Assembly: GCA_900318795.1 (NCBI GenBank)
Contig: ONLU01000004.1
Coordinates: 41,689-105,688, forward strand
Length of the DNA stretch: 64,000 nt
From: an uncultured Prevotellaceae bacterium
Lineage (GTDB): Bacteria; Bacteroidota; Bacteroidia; Bacteroidales; Bacteroidaceae
Direction of reading: 5' to 3'
In this document: in pieces, positions 17,123 to 26,140 of the stretch
Numbering within the stretch: the first letter of the stretch is position 1
Layout of the letters: every line of letters begins with the position of its first letter
Notes under the pieces: generated by a model
Told to the model about the DNA's origin: nothing
Seen by the model: the letters and a program-made list of their open reading frames with translations, nothing else
Database searches by the model: none
Position numbers and translations under genes: made by a program

Positions 17123-18007
17123 ATGAAAAAGTTTACTGTTACTGCTCTTGCAGCAGTTGCTGCCGTCATGATGTATGCATCATGCGACAATGGCGCTCCT
17201 AAGGCCAGCCTGAAGAGCGATGTAGATACCGTTAGCTATGCTATCGGTATGGCTCAGACCCAGGGTCTGAAGGATTATCTGGTAGGTCGTCTGGGTGTTG
17301 ATACCACCTATATGGACGAGTTTATCAAAGGTCTGAACGAAGGTGCTAATGCCGGTGACGACAAGAAAAAGGCTGCTTACTATGCTGGTATCCAGATTGG
17401 TCAGCAGATCAGCAATCAGATGGTAAAGGGTATCAACCACGAACTCTTTGGTGATGACTCTACCAAGACCATCTCTCTGAAGAACTTCATGGCAGGTTTC
17501 ATCAGTGGTACTACCGGCAAGGGTGGTCTGATGACTCCCGACTCTGCCGCTCAGGTGGCTCAGCAGCTTATGCGCGCCATCAAGGCCAAGAATATGGAGA
17601 AAGAGTTTGGTCCTAACAAGAAGGCCGGTGAGGACTTCCTGAAGGAGAATGCCAAGAAGCAGGATGTGAAGACCTTGAAGAGCGGTGTTCAGTACAAGGT
17701 TATCAAGGAGGGAACTGGTGCTCTGCCTAAGGATACCTCTCTGGTGAAGGTTCACTACGAGGGTAAGACTCTGGACGGCAAGGTATTCGACAGCTCTTAC
17801 AAGCGTAATGAGCCTACAGAATTCCGTGCCAATCAGGTTATCAAGGGTTGGACTGATGCACTGTTGCACATGCCCGCTGGATCAATTTGGGAGGTTTACA
17901 TTCCTCAGGAACTTGCTTATGGTGAGCGCCAGCAGGGTGCTGACATCAAGCCTTTCTCTATGCTGATCTTCAAAATTGAACTTCTCGAAGTAGACGGCAA
18001 GAAATAA
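17123..18007 (+). CDS. FKBP-type peptidyl-prolyl isomerase lipoprotein
   Basis: The 294-residue protein begins with a lipoprotein signal peptide (lipobox YASC, Cys21). A long N-terminal dimerisation region resembles FkpA, and the C-terminal FKBP domain carries VFDSSYKRNEPTEF, VIKGWTDALLHM and ELAYGERQQGADIKP. It is expected to assist folding of envelope proteins in the periplasm. It sits 45 bp after a cytoplasmic paralogue, suggesting duplication with divergence in location. Confidence 0.94.
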   Translation: MKKFTVTALAAVAAVMMYASCDNGAPKASLKSDVDTVSYAIGMAQTQGLKDYLVGRLGVDTTYMDEFIKGLNEGANAGDDKKKAAYYAGIQIGQQISNQMVKGINHELFGDDSTKTISLKNFMAGFISGTTGKGGLMTPDSAAQVAQQLMRAIKAKNMEKEFGPNKKAGEDFLKENAKKQDVKTLKSGVQYKVIKEGTGALPKDTSLVKVHYEGKTLDGKVFDSSYKRNEPTEFRANQVIKGWTDALLHMPAGSIWEVYIPQELAYGERQQGADIKPFSMLIFKIELLEVDGKK

Positions 18008-18010
18008 GTA

Positions 18011-18346
18011 ATGCAAGAAACAAGACAAAACAAAATAGCGCGTCTGCTTCAGAAGGAACTGAGTGTTATCTTTCAGGAGCAGACGCGCTCCTTACACGGA
18101 GTAATGGTCAGCGTTACCAGGGTCAAGATTAGTCCTGACCTCAGTATTTGCACGGCCTATCTCAGCATCTTCCCCTCAGAGAAAGGTGAAGAGCTGATTA
18201 AGAACATTACAAAGAATGAGAAGCAGATACGTTATGAGTTGGGTACTCGTGTCCGCTATCAGTTGCGTATCATTCCTGAATTGCGCTTCTTCATAGACGA
18301 TTCTCTCGACTATATGGAGCGTATTGATGAATTGTTGAAGAAATAA
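18011..18346 (+). CDS. rbfA: ribosome-binding factor A
   Basis: The 111-residue protein matches RbfA in length and pattern: RQNKIARLLQKELS, then VSVTRVKISPDLSICTAYLS, and RYELGTRVRYQLRIIPELRF near the C-terminus (KH-like fold). It assists maturation of the 16S rRNA 5' end in the 30S subunit. It begins 3 bp after the FKBP lipoprotein stop and abuts the permease start. Confidence 0.96.
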   Translation: MQETRQNKIARLLQKELSVIFQEQTRSLHGVMVSVTRVKISPDLSICTAYLSIFPSEKGEELIKNITKNEKQIRYELGTRVRYQLRIIPELRFFIDDSLDYMERIDELLKK

Positions 18347-19576
18347 ATGAATTTCCCGTTTTACATAGCCCGGCGCTACCTCTTTTCGAAGAAGTCGACC
18401 CATGCCATCAATGTGATTAGCGGCATCTCCGTAGTAGGTGTTGCAGTAGCCTCGATGGCACTGGTGGTGACGCTGAGCGTGTTCAACGGATTTCATGATA
18501 TGGTGGCTTCGCTGTTCACCCAGATGGACCCCCAATTGAAGATCACTTCCCTGAAAGGTAAGACCTTCCCAGCTGACGACCCTGTGCTGACTAAGATACG
18601 CCGGCTTCCTCAGGTGGAAGTGGCAACAGAGTGCTTGGAAGATCAGGCGTTGGCTGTCTATCAGGACCGTCAGTTGATGGTCAAGGTGAAAGGTGTGGAA
18701 GACAATTTCGACAGTCTGACCCATATCCGTGAGATCTTGGAGGGCGATGGCAAGTTTGAGTTGCATGCTGCTGACATGAACTATGGCATCCCTGGATTGG
18801 GAGTTGCCTATCTGCTGGGAATGGGTTATACTTACGACCAACCTTTGAAGATATATGCACCCAAGCGTGAAGGTCAGCTTGACATGGCTAATCCTGCAGA
18901 CGGATTCGTGGAGGATGAATTGTTCTCGCCAGGTGTCGTGTTTTTGTTGAAACAAGGTAAGTACGACAAGAACTATATACTGACCTCCATTCATTTCACC
19001 CGTCGCCTTTTTGGGCAAGATGGCATGGTGTCATCGCTTGAGATACGCCTGAAGCCGGGCAGTGACTTTGATGCAGTAAAGTCTCAGATGCAGGAGTTGG
19101 CACAAGGAAAGTTCCTGATTAGTGACCGCTACGAGCAACAGGACGACACCTTCCGTATCATGAAGATAGAAAAGCTCATTGCCTATATCTTCCTGACGTT
19201 TATTCTGGTGATTGCCTGTTTCAACATCATCGGCTCCCTCTCCATGCTCATTATTGACAAGAAAGACGACGTAGTGACCTTGCGTAATCTAGGTGCTTCC
19301 GATCATCAGATCACGCGCATTTTCCTTTTCGAAGGGCGTATGATTAGTGCCATTGGGGCTGTCATAGGCATAGCCATCGGGTTGTTGCTTTGCTGGATAC
19401 AGCAGCAATACGGCCTGGTACGCCTGGGTAGCAGTGAGGGGTCTTTCATTGTCGATGCTTATCCTGTCAGCGTACACCCTATGGACATCGTCATCATCTT
19501 TGTGACGGTGCTGCTCGTAGGCTTTCTGGCCGTGTGGTACCCTGTTCGGTACTTCTCACGCCGACTTTTATCCTAA
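18347..19576 (+). CDS. LolC/LolE-type ABC transporter permease
   Basis: The 409-residue protein has the MacB/FtsX layout. One N-terminal membrane segment (about 20-45) follows the ARRYLFSKKSTHAINVIS motif. A large periplasmic domain comes next, and three C-terminal segments contain MLIIDKKDDVVTLRNLGAS. This fits the lipoprotein-releasing permease group. No ATPase subunit is adjacent, as is usual in Bacteroidetes. The start directly follows the rbfA stop. Its end overlaps convergent murI by 9 bp. Confidence 0.9.
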   Translation: MNFPFYIARRYLFSKKSTHAINVISGISVVGVAVASMALVVTLSVFNGFHDMVASLFTQMDPQLKITSLKGKTFPADDPVLTKIRRLPQVEVATECLEDQALAVYQDRQLMVKVKGVEDNFDSLTHIREILEGDGKFELHAADMNYGIPGLGVAYLLGMGYTYDQPLKIYAPKREGQLDMANPADGFVEDELFSPGVVFLLKQGKYDKNYILTSIHFTRRLFGQDGMVSSLEIRLKPGSDFDAVKSQMQELAQGKFLISDRYEQQDDTFRIMKIEKLIAYIFLTFILVIACFNIIGSLSMLIIDKKDDVVTLRNLGASDHQITRIFLFEGRMISAIGAVIGIAIGLLLCWIQQQYGLVRLGSSEGSFIVDAYPVSVHPMDIVIIFVTVLLVGFLAVWYPVRYFSRRLLS

Positions 19577-20416
19577 AGTGATATTCTCTACCTCTACCGG
19601 CTCATGCAAGAACAGCTGAGCCGACTCCTTGAACTTTTCCGGGTTTTCCGTGGTCAGGTAATGCACCTGTCCGTTCTTTGTGCAGTGCTGCTCTATCTCC
19701 GGGTGGCGTTCAAAGTAGCTTTTCAGGCTGTCTGCCACGTATTCTCCCTGCGAGACGATGCGGACACCGCGAGGAATGTATTTATGAATCTTAGGCAGTA
19801 GGATGGGGTAGTGGGTGCAGCCTAAGATGATGGTGTCAATTTCAGGGTCCATCCGCATCAGCTGGTCTACACGCTTCTTTACAAAGTAGTCAGCGCCAGG
19901 GGAGTCAGCCTCGTTATATTCTACCAGCGGAACCCAGAAAGGGCAGGCCACACCGGACACCTGTATGTCTGGAAAAAGCTTATGAATTTCCAGATTGTAC
20001 GACTCGCTCTTGATGGTTCCTTCGGTTGCGAAGATTCCTATGTGACGGCTGTGCGTCAGCGAGCCTATCACTTCTGCCGTAGGACGTATCACGCCCAAAA
20101 CGCGCCGATTGGGATCCAATTGTGGCAGGTCGTTCTGCTGGATGGAGCGCAGGGCTTTGGCAGAAGCTGTGTTACAACCTAAAACCACCAAGTGGCAACC
20201 CAATTCAAATAATCGGATGACCGCCTGGCGGGTAAATTCGTACACTACCTCAAATGAACGTGTTCCATAAGGCGTACGTGCATTATCGCCAAGGTATAGA
20301 TAATCGTACTGTGGCAACAGGTGCCGTATACCGTGCAGAATGGTCAGTCCGCCATATCCGCTGTCGAAGATGCCTATGGGACCAGGAGCGCTGGGTAGCA
20401 TACTTTTATCTGTCAT
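19568..20416 (-). CDS. murI: glutamate racemase
   Basis: The 282-residue protein has IGIFDSGYGGLT near the N-terminus and both catalytic cysteines: Cys81 in LGCNTAS and Cys200 in LGCTHYP. It supplies D-glutamate for peptidoglycan. The ATG overlaps the stop of the upstream skp-like gene by one base (TAATG), indicating coupling. The Skp-murI order is frequent in Bacteroidetes. Confidence 0.97.
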   Translation of the reverse strand: MTDKSMLPSAPGPIGIFDSGYGGLTILHGIRHLLPQYDYLYLGDNARTPYGTRSFEVVYEFTRQAVIRLFELGCHLVVLGCNTASAKALRSIQQNDLPQLDPNRRVLGVIRPTAEVIGSLTHSRHIGIFATEGTIKSESYNLEIHKLFPDIQVSGVACPFWVPLVEYNEADSPGADYFVKKRVDQLMRMDPEIDTIILGCTHYPILLPKIHKYIPRGVRIVSQGEYVADSLKSYFERHPEIEQHCTKNGQVHYLTTENPEKFKESAQLFLHEPVEVENITLG

Positions 20417-20931
20417 TATTTCAGTAAGGCCTTGACAGCCTCAGTGATGTCTACACCCATGGCAGGGTTCAACCAGGGGGCATTGTTGTTATCCGTATTC
20501 AGGATAAAGGCAAAGCCACGCTCCTCGCCAATCTTTCTCAGTATTTCGTCCAGTTTCTGCTTCAAAGGCGCTATGGCGTCATACTGAGCGCGGCTAAGCA
20601 GTTTCTCGCTCTCCTTCTTGAAGGCAATGTTCTTGTCAAGTATCTCCTGAAGTTCGCTTTGGCGCTTCTGGAGAATGGTCCTTGGGTATGATGCCTGACC
20701 GTCGAGGAATTCTTCGTACTTCTTGTTAAAGTCGTCCTCTACGCGTTTTTGCTCATCCTCGTACTGAGATCTCAGTAGAGCCATGTCGGCCTGCATCTGT
20801 CCATATTCCGGCATGGTCTCCAGTGCTGCCTCGTAACTCAGATAGCCGTATTTGAAAGTAGCCTCGTTGGTCTGGGCAGAAACTGCCAGACCAACCAAGG
20901 CCATAATGATAATCAGTGTTGCTTTCTTCAT
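20416..20931 (-). CDS. OmpH/Skp family periplasmic chaperone
   Basis: The 171-residue protein has a signal peptide ending at VSAQ and a long charged coiled coil (about residues 45-130, SQYEDEQKRVEDDFNKKYEE and following), then a short C-terminal strand region. This is the Skp fold that holds unfolded outer-membrane proteins. It lies 15 bp after the Oar-like receptor gene and overlaps murI by 1 bp. Confidence 0.92.
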   Translation of the reverse strand: MKKATLIIIMALVGLAVSAQTNEATFKYGYLSYEAALETMPEYGQMQADMALLRSQYEDEQKRVEDDFNKKYEEFLDGQASYPRTILQKRQSELQEILDKNIAFKKESEKLLSRAQYDAIAPLKQKLDEILRKIGEERGFAFILNTDNNNAPWLNPAMGVDITEAVKALLK

Positions 20932-20946
20932 AATCTCAAATAACTG

Positions 20947-23900
20947 TTAGTTGAAGTAGTACTTCACACCGAGCTGCAGTCGCCAGCACTGGCCGTAGCT
21001 ATGGTTGTAGTCCCATGCCGTTTTCAGGTCGGTATTCATGCGGAAGATAGGCTGTGCACCTTCTTTCACCTCCTTGGCATTGGTGACGCTCAGAATCTTG
21101 AACATGTTGTTGCTCTGGCCAGGAATAATCTTGGCAACGCCCCACGATGATTTGAGCAGGTTACCGATATTCTCGATGTTGGCAATCAGCTGCAATTTGT
21201 GGCTGGTATTGCCAATCTTCAGGTCGAAGTCGTGAGCCCACTTGAAATCGAAGGTGTGTACCCAGGGAGCACGTGCACCATAAAGGTCAGCATACTCGCC
21301 CTTGTGGTTCTTCAGATAGTCATCCTGCTCGACAAAGTTCCAGAAAGCAATGCGGTCGTCATCGCTGACGAATTTGATTTCAGAGTCGTCGCGTGGAATG
21401 TACATCAGGTCATAGGACAGTCCGTCGCCGTTGATGTCGTTGCTGTAGGTATAGCTGTAGCCCGAGGGAGAATAGCCGCTATAGAACAGCGAGAAGTGGT
21501 CTTTGCCGTATTTGTAGCTGATGTTGGCAATCACGCGGTCTGGAGTAACAAACCCTGAGTTACGTACTTCAACGGCATTAGGTCCGTTGACGGTGTGCAT
21601 GTATTGCCATGCAGACTGCGCATTGGAGCCAGGGAGTGCGGTAACTTCCCTGTTGACTGTGTGCGTATATGCAGCAGAGACGAAGAGGTTCTTGATGGGC
21701 TCTGCCTGCAACTGCAGGCTGGCAGTCCATCCGTGACCCTTGTGGTTGTTGGTCAGCACGTAGGTACCCTTGCTGGTGTACTGGTATTCGCTGGCTGCGG
21801 GGTAGATGAGACGGTTGTCAGCACCAGTGATATGTCTCCATGTGTCATCGGGCGACTTCATGTTGTAGTTGTCAAGGTGAACGGCATTGATGTTCTTGGT
21901 GTAGGTAAACTCACCCGTCAGTGTCAGGGGGAAAGATACGGGCACCTGATAGTCGATGCCAATGGAAGTCTTCCATACCTGTGGCATCTTGAAGTCGGGA
22001 TCAACGCCGGCATAGTAGGCCATTCCTTGAGCGTAGTTCTTCAGGATGGTCTCCATGTCACGTACGTTGGTCTTCATGCCGCCAGTGAACTGTGAGAGTG
22101 CTGTGGCATCCTTGGTGACATAGGTCGTCTGCATCATGCCTGATTGTCCGGGCATGTTGGTGAAGAATACGAGGGGCATACGACCAGCAAAGAGTCCCGT
22201 ACCTCCACGGACCTTCAGCGACTTGTCGCCTAAGGCATCCCAGACGAATCCTACACGGGGTGAAATCTGCCAATTGCTCTTCGGCCATAGGCCTGTATCA
22301 ACGTGGCGACCACCGAAGTCAACAGCATAGAGTTCGTCGTTACGGACTGCTCCTTCATTCTGGAAGATCAGATTGTCGAAGCGGATACCATAGTTGATCT
22401 TGAATTTCTCAGTGATGTTCCAGTCGTCTTGCACGTAGAGTCCAATCTGGTTGAATACAACCTGTGAGGACGGGTTCTCTTCACCGTTGTTACCCGTTGT
22501 CAGAGCTACGCCAATGGGAGCAGCACCATCCATGAAGTCCTCCATGGAGGCATAACGGTAGTAGCCTGTTCCCTGACGCATGTAGTTGTTCAGGGCCTTC
22601 TGGTGCTCAAAGCTGAAACCTGCCGTCAGTTTATGGTTACCCATATAGTAGGTAAAGTTGTCGTTGATGGTCAGGATCTTGTTCTGTACGCGGTTGTTAT
22701 AGGTGAAGATCTCATAGCCTAACGTCATGTAGGGGTCTCCGTCCTTCATGATATCTACCATGGGGAATATCTGCGAGTCGGAGCTGCGCGGGTCGTCAAT
22801 ATTTGAATAAGTCACCAACAGCTGGTTGCTGATATTCTGTCCGAAGCGGCTGTTCAGGTCGCCCGAGAAGGTGGTAACCTTATTCTCCTGGTTGTAGAAC
22901 GAGTTGGCAAAGGCCATAGAACTGATACCTACGCAGGAAGCAGACAGTCCGCCGACGTCGCGCGAAGTAGCACTGGGGGGAGTCCACCTTGAGTTGTTGG
23001 TATGATTGAAGCGTACGGCAAGGTGGTGGTTCTGGTTGATGTTCCAGTCCAGACGTGCCAGATATTTGTTGTTGACGATGTCGCCGGGATAGTCTGTCGG
23101 TGAACCGGTGTCGTAGCCGTATTTGTTCTTGACGAACTGGGAGATCATCTGCATGTCCTCGAGTGTCGTACGCGAGGTATAGGTCTTGTTGTCAGCACCT
23201 CCACCCGTCAGGTCCGGGTGCCAGTAGGTCGGAATGTTCTCCGTGTTCGTGCGCTCGTAGTTGGCGAAGAAGAAGAGCTTGTCCTTGATGATGGGACCGC
23301 CGAGTGTGAAGCCATACACCTTTTCCTCACCCGGGTTGGGCTCCGAGTTCTGGACACCGTCTACGCGGTTACCGTGCATGTCCTCGTTGGTGTAGTAGAA
23401 GTAGGCCGTACCTTTGAAGGTGTTTGTACCCGACTTGGTCACAGCGTTGATACCACCGCCAATGAAGTTGGACTGGCGAACATCGAAGGGAGCAACCACC
23501 ATCTGTACCTCGTCAATGGCATCCATCGAGATGGGGTTGCCACCGCCGGGCAGGCTGGAGTTCAGTCCGAAGTTGTTGTTCAGGTTGGCACCGTCAAGCG
23601 TGAAGTTCGACATCTTTCCGTTCATACCGCCGAAGCTGTTCGAGCCTCCGTAGTATGGCGACAGCTTAGCCAGGTCGCCGATGGAGCGGTTGATGGTAGG
23701 CAGTTCTTGGATGGTACGCTGGTTGATATTGGTAGAAGCACCTGTCTTTTCAGCAGCAAACTTCGAGGCTTTTCCGCTGACAACGACCTCGGTAAGTTCG
23801 TTCGCATCCTCAGAGAGCAATGCATTGAGATTATAGGTCTCACCCAGTTCGAGTACGATGTTACGGAAAGTCTTCGTTTCATAGCCGATGTAGCTGATGG

Positions 23901-24138
23901 CGACACTGTAAGGTCCGCCATTACGCATACCTTGGATTGTGAAACGTCCGTTTGAGTTGGTTACGGCAGCATACTTCGTACCTGAAGGTTCATGGATTGC
24001 CTGAATGGTGGCGCCAATCACCTCTTCCTTGGTGTCTGCCATCGTTACCTTTCCGCTGAGGGCAGAGGTGGTAACCTGAGCCATAAGTGTCAACACCGAG
24101 GTTAACATCATGGCCATGAATAATAGTCTTTTACTCAT
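20947..24138 (-). CDS. Oar-like TonB-dependent outer-membrane receptor
   Basis: The 1063-residue protein has a signal peptide ending at LMAQ and an N-terminal carboxypeptidase-regulatory-like domain (TSALSGKVTMADTKEEVIGA to YIGYETKTF). Then come a plug (PTINRSIGDLAKLSPYYGG, FTLDGANLNNNFG, GGGINAVTKSGTN) and a very long barrel ending in a terminal aromatic pattern (LGVKYYFN). This is the Oar group. Its ligand is unknown; relatives are linked to adhesion or protein secretion. It leads the operon with skp and murI; a -7 box is at 24175-24168. Confidence 0.92.
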   Translation of the reverse strand: MSKRLLFMAMMLTSVLTLMAQVTTSALSGKVTMADTKEEVIGATIQAIHEPSGTKYAAVTNSNGRFTIQGMRNGGPYSVAISYIGYETKTFRNIVLELGETYNLNALLSEDANELTEVVVSGKASKFAAEKTGASTNINQRTIQELPTINRSIGDLAKLSPYYGGSNSFGGMNGKMSNFTLDGANLNNNFGLNSSLPGGGNPISMDAIDEVQMVVAPFDVRQSNFIGGGINAVTKSGTNTFKGTAYFYYTNEDMHGNRVDGVQNSEPNPGEEKVYGFTLGGPIIKDKLFFFANYERTNTENIPTYWHPDLTGGGADNKTYTSRTTLEDMQMISQFVKNKYGYDTGSPTDYPGDIVNNKYLARLDWNINQNHHLAVRFNHTNNSRWTPPSATSRDVGGLSASCVGISSMAFANSFYNQENKVTTFSGDLNSRFGQNISNQLLVTYSNIDDPRSSDSQIFPMVDIMKDGDPYMTLGYEIFTYNNRVQNKILTINDNFTYYMGNHKLTAGFSFEHQKALNNYMRQGTGYYRYASMEDFMDGAAPIGVALTTGNNGEENPSSQVVFNQIGLYVQDDWNITEKFKINYGIRFDNLIFQNEGAVRNDELYAVDFGGRHVDTGLWPKSNWQISPRVGFVWDALGDKSLKVRGGTGLFAGRMPLVFFTNMPGQSGMMQTTYVTKDATALSQFTGGMKTNVRDMETILKNYAQGMAYYAGVDPDFKMPQVWKTSIGIDYQVPVSFPLTLTGEFTYTKNINAVHLDNYNMKSPDDTWRHITGADNRLIYPAASEYQYTSKGTYVLTNNHKGHGWTASLQLQAEPIKNLFVSAAYTHTVNREVTALPGSNAQSAWQYMHTVNGPNAVEVRNSGFVTPDRVIANISYKYGKDHFSLFYSGYSPSGYSYTYSNDINGDGLSYDLMYIPRDDSEIKFVSDDDRIAFWNFVEQDDYLKNHKGEYADLYGARAPWVHTFDFKWAHDFDLKIGNTSHKLQLIANIENIGNLLKSSWGVAKIIPGQSNNMFKILSVTNAKEVKEGAQPIFRMNTDLKTAWDYNHSYGQCWRLQLGVKYYFN

Positions 24139-24167
24139 ATTGATTAATATAAATTTGTTTCTCGGCG

Positions 24168-24175
24168 CAAAATTA
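24168..24175 (-). promoter_or_regulatory. -7 box for the oar-skp-murI operon
   Basis: TAATTTTG on the minus strand, 29 bp before the ATG at 24138. Confidence 0.6.
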
Positions 24176-24243
24176 CTTAAAAATTTCCTAACTGACGTTA
24201 TACTTACCTTAATATTTTTAGTGATAAGGGATATTTCTCGCTC

Positions 24244-25986
24244 TTAGGCTTCTTTCTGGCGCATGCCCATACGGGCCTCAACGACGTTGACCACGTAGTC
24301 ACCCAGCTTTTCGCACTCGTTGATGAGGTCCATGTAGATGGTACCCACGGCGTAGGTGTACTGGTGGTTGTTGATGTCGTTGATGTTCTGCGACTTCAGC
24401 TGGTTGCGATAGTTGTTGATTTCGTGTTCGATGTTGAACGTACGGTTGACGTCAAAAGACTCCTTGCGGCCGCCCATCAGCCGGTTCATCTGCGACAGCG
24501 ACTGGTCGGTCAGCTCCATCATCTGGTGCAGATGGTCGTATTGTTTGTCGGTGAAGTGGTCTTCCTTGCCGTTATATTTGCGAGAGATGGTGCGTGCCAT
24601 GTTGTAGCAGGCATCGCCAATACTCTCCAACTCCGAAATCTCGCGAAGCATGGCACGAATTTTGGCCTTGGTGTCATCAGACAGGTGGGCATCGCTGACG
24701 GAGTCCAGATACTTGGCAATTTCCAGCTCCATGTTGTCCGAGATACCCTCGTATTTCTCAATGCGGGTAAACAGTTTGTTGAAGTCACCGGCCTTGTTGT
24801 CGTTCTTGTTGCTCGAACTGGACGAGAGGGTCAGCAGTTCGCGTACCATACCGAACATGCGTTGCATACGTTCCGAGAACGACTGGATCTCCTTTTGTGC
24901 CTCCAGCACCGAGAGCTCCGGGGTCTTCATGAAGCCAGCCGTAATGAAGTGCAGGCGGAAGTCCTCTTCTTCGTCCACCTTCTTGGGCTTGATGACCCAG
25001 CAGACGAACTTTTCAATCTGGGGGATAAACCATATCAGGATGAACGTGTTAGCCACGTTGAATGTCGTGTGGAAGGCAGCCAGCACGAAGCTCAACTTGG
25101 CGGCATTGGCCAGGAAGGCTGTGGCGCCTGCGGCCTCTTTGGTCATGTCTACGTCATAGCCTACCCATCCGCAAACCATGTCGATGAACGGACGGAAGAT
25201 AAACAGTATCCAGAAGACACCGAAGACGTTGAAGAACATGTGGGCCAGAGCGGCACGGCGGGCCTGGGTGTTGGCCGACATCGCCGCCAGATTGGAAGTG
25301 ACGGTGGTTCCAATGTTCTCACCCATCACAAGCGCAATACCCTGATAGATGGGCAGTGCACCACTCGAACAGAGTATCATGGTGATGGCCATGACGGCTG
25401 CCGATGACTGCACGCAGAAGGTCAGGATGCCTCCTAACAGCAGGAAGATGAGCGTGGTCAGGAACGAGTTGGGGTCAAACGAGGCGAAGAAGTGCAGCAC
25501 CGTCTGGTTCTCTCCCAGGTGCATGTCCTGTCCTGTCTGGCGCAGGACGGCAAGCGCGAAAATCAGGAAGGCAATACCGAACAGGAAGTCGCCGATGTAG
25601 CGGTAGCGCTTCTGGTAGATGAGGATGATGCCAATGAAGAAGGCTGGATACGACAGGCTGCTGACGTCGAACGACATACCTGCTGACATGATCCATGCCG
25701 TCAGCGTGGTGCCGATGTTGGCACCCATGATGACTGAGATGGCCTGGGCCAGTGTCAGCAGTCCCGCATTGACAAACGAGACCGTCATGACTGTCGTGGC
25801 TGTAGATGATTGCACTGAAGCTGTTACCAACGTACCTGTCAGCATGCCAGTAAAACGGTTGGTAGTCATAGCTCCTAATACATGTCGCAACTGGGGACCC
25901 GCCATTTTCTGCAGTGCTTCACTCATGGTTTTCATACCGAACATCAGAAGCGCCAGCGAGCCAAGAAGTTTAAATATTACCAGCAT
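24244..25986 (-). CDS. Na/Pi cotransporter family protein with PhoU-like tail
   Basis: The 580-residue protein has the inverted-repeat Na/Pi-II motifs QSSTATT (near residue 60) and QSSAAVM (near 190), each followed by a GxNIGTT-type segment (GANIGTTLT and GENIGTTVT). About eight membrane helices precede a C-terminal soluble region (about 350-570) of PhoU-like helices. It is an inner-membrane importer or exporter of phosphate. A minus-strand -7 box (TATCTTTG) is at 26023-26016. Confidence 0.93.
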   Translation of the reverse strand: MLVIFKLLGSLALLMFGMKTMSEALQKMAGPQLRHVLGAMTTNRFTGMLTGTLVTASVQSSTATTVMTVSFVNAGLLTLAQAISVIMGANIGTTLTAWIMSAGMSFDVSSLSYPAFFIGIILIYQKRYRYIGDFLFGIAFLIFALAVLRQTGQDMHLGENQTVLHFFASFDPNSFLTTLIFLLLGGILTFCVQSSAAVMAITMILCSSGALPIYQGIALVMGENIGTTVTSNLAAMSANTQARRAALAHMFFNVFGVFWILFIFRPFIDMVCGWVGYDVDMTKEAAGATAFLANAAKLSFVLAAFHTTFNVANTFILIWFIPQIEKFVCWVIKPKKVDEEEDFRLHFITAGFMKTPELSVLEAQKEIQSFSERMQRMFGMVRELLTLSSSSSNKNDNKAGDFNKLFTRIEKYEGISDNMELEIAKYLDSVSDAHLSDDTKAKIRAMLREISELESIGDACYNMARTISRKYNGKEDHFTDKQYDHLHQMMELTDQSLSQMNRLMGGRKESFDVNRTFNIEHEINNYRNQLKSQNINDINNHQYTYAVGTIYMDLINECEKLGDYVVNVVEARMGMRQKEA

Positions 25987-26015
25987 AAAAGATATCTTTT
26001 AAACGAATTCGGTGG

Positions 26016-26023
26016 CAAAGATA
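26016..26023 (-). promoter_or_regulatory. -7 box for the Na/Pi cotransporter gene
   Basis: TATCTTTG on the minus strand, 29 bp before the ATG at 25986. Confidence 0.6.
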
Positions 26024-26099
26024 ATAAAAAACATGTGAAAAGCAAAAGGAAAAATCATTTTTCTTTCACTTTTCTCTTTGTGCTTTCAGCTTTTCTTTG

Positions 26100-26107
26100 T
26101 ACTTTTG
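26100..26107 (+). promoter_or_regulatory. -7 box for the nucleoside kinase gene
   Basis: TACTTTTG on the plus strand, 33 bp before the ATG at 26141; excludes the earlier in-frame start at 26078. Confidence 0.6.
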
Positions 26108-26140
26108 CATAACTATCAACAATCTAAAGACATTCTTATT

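Noticed and set aside
23218-23955. 245-codon plus-strand frame opposite the Oar-like receptor
   Set aside because: Valine-rich translation caused by the codon bias of the real gene on the other strand.
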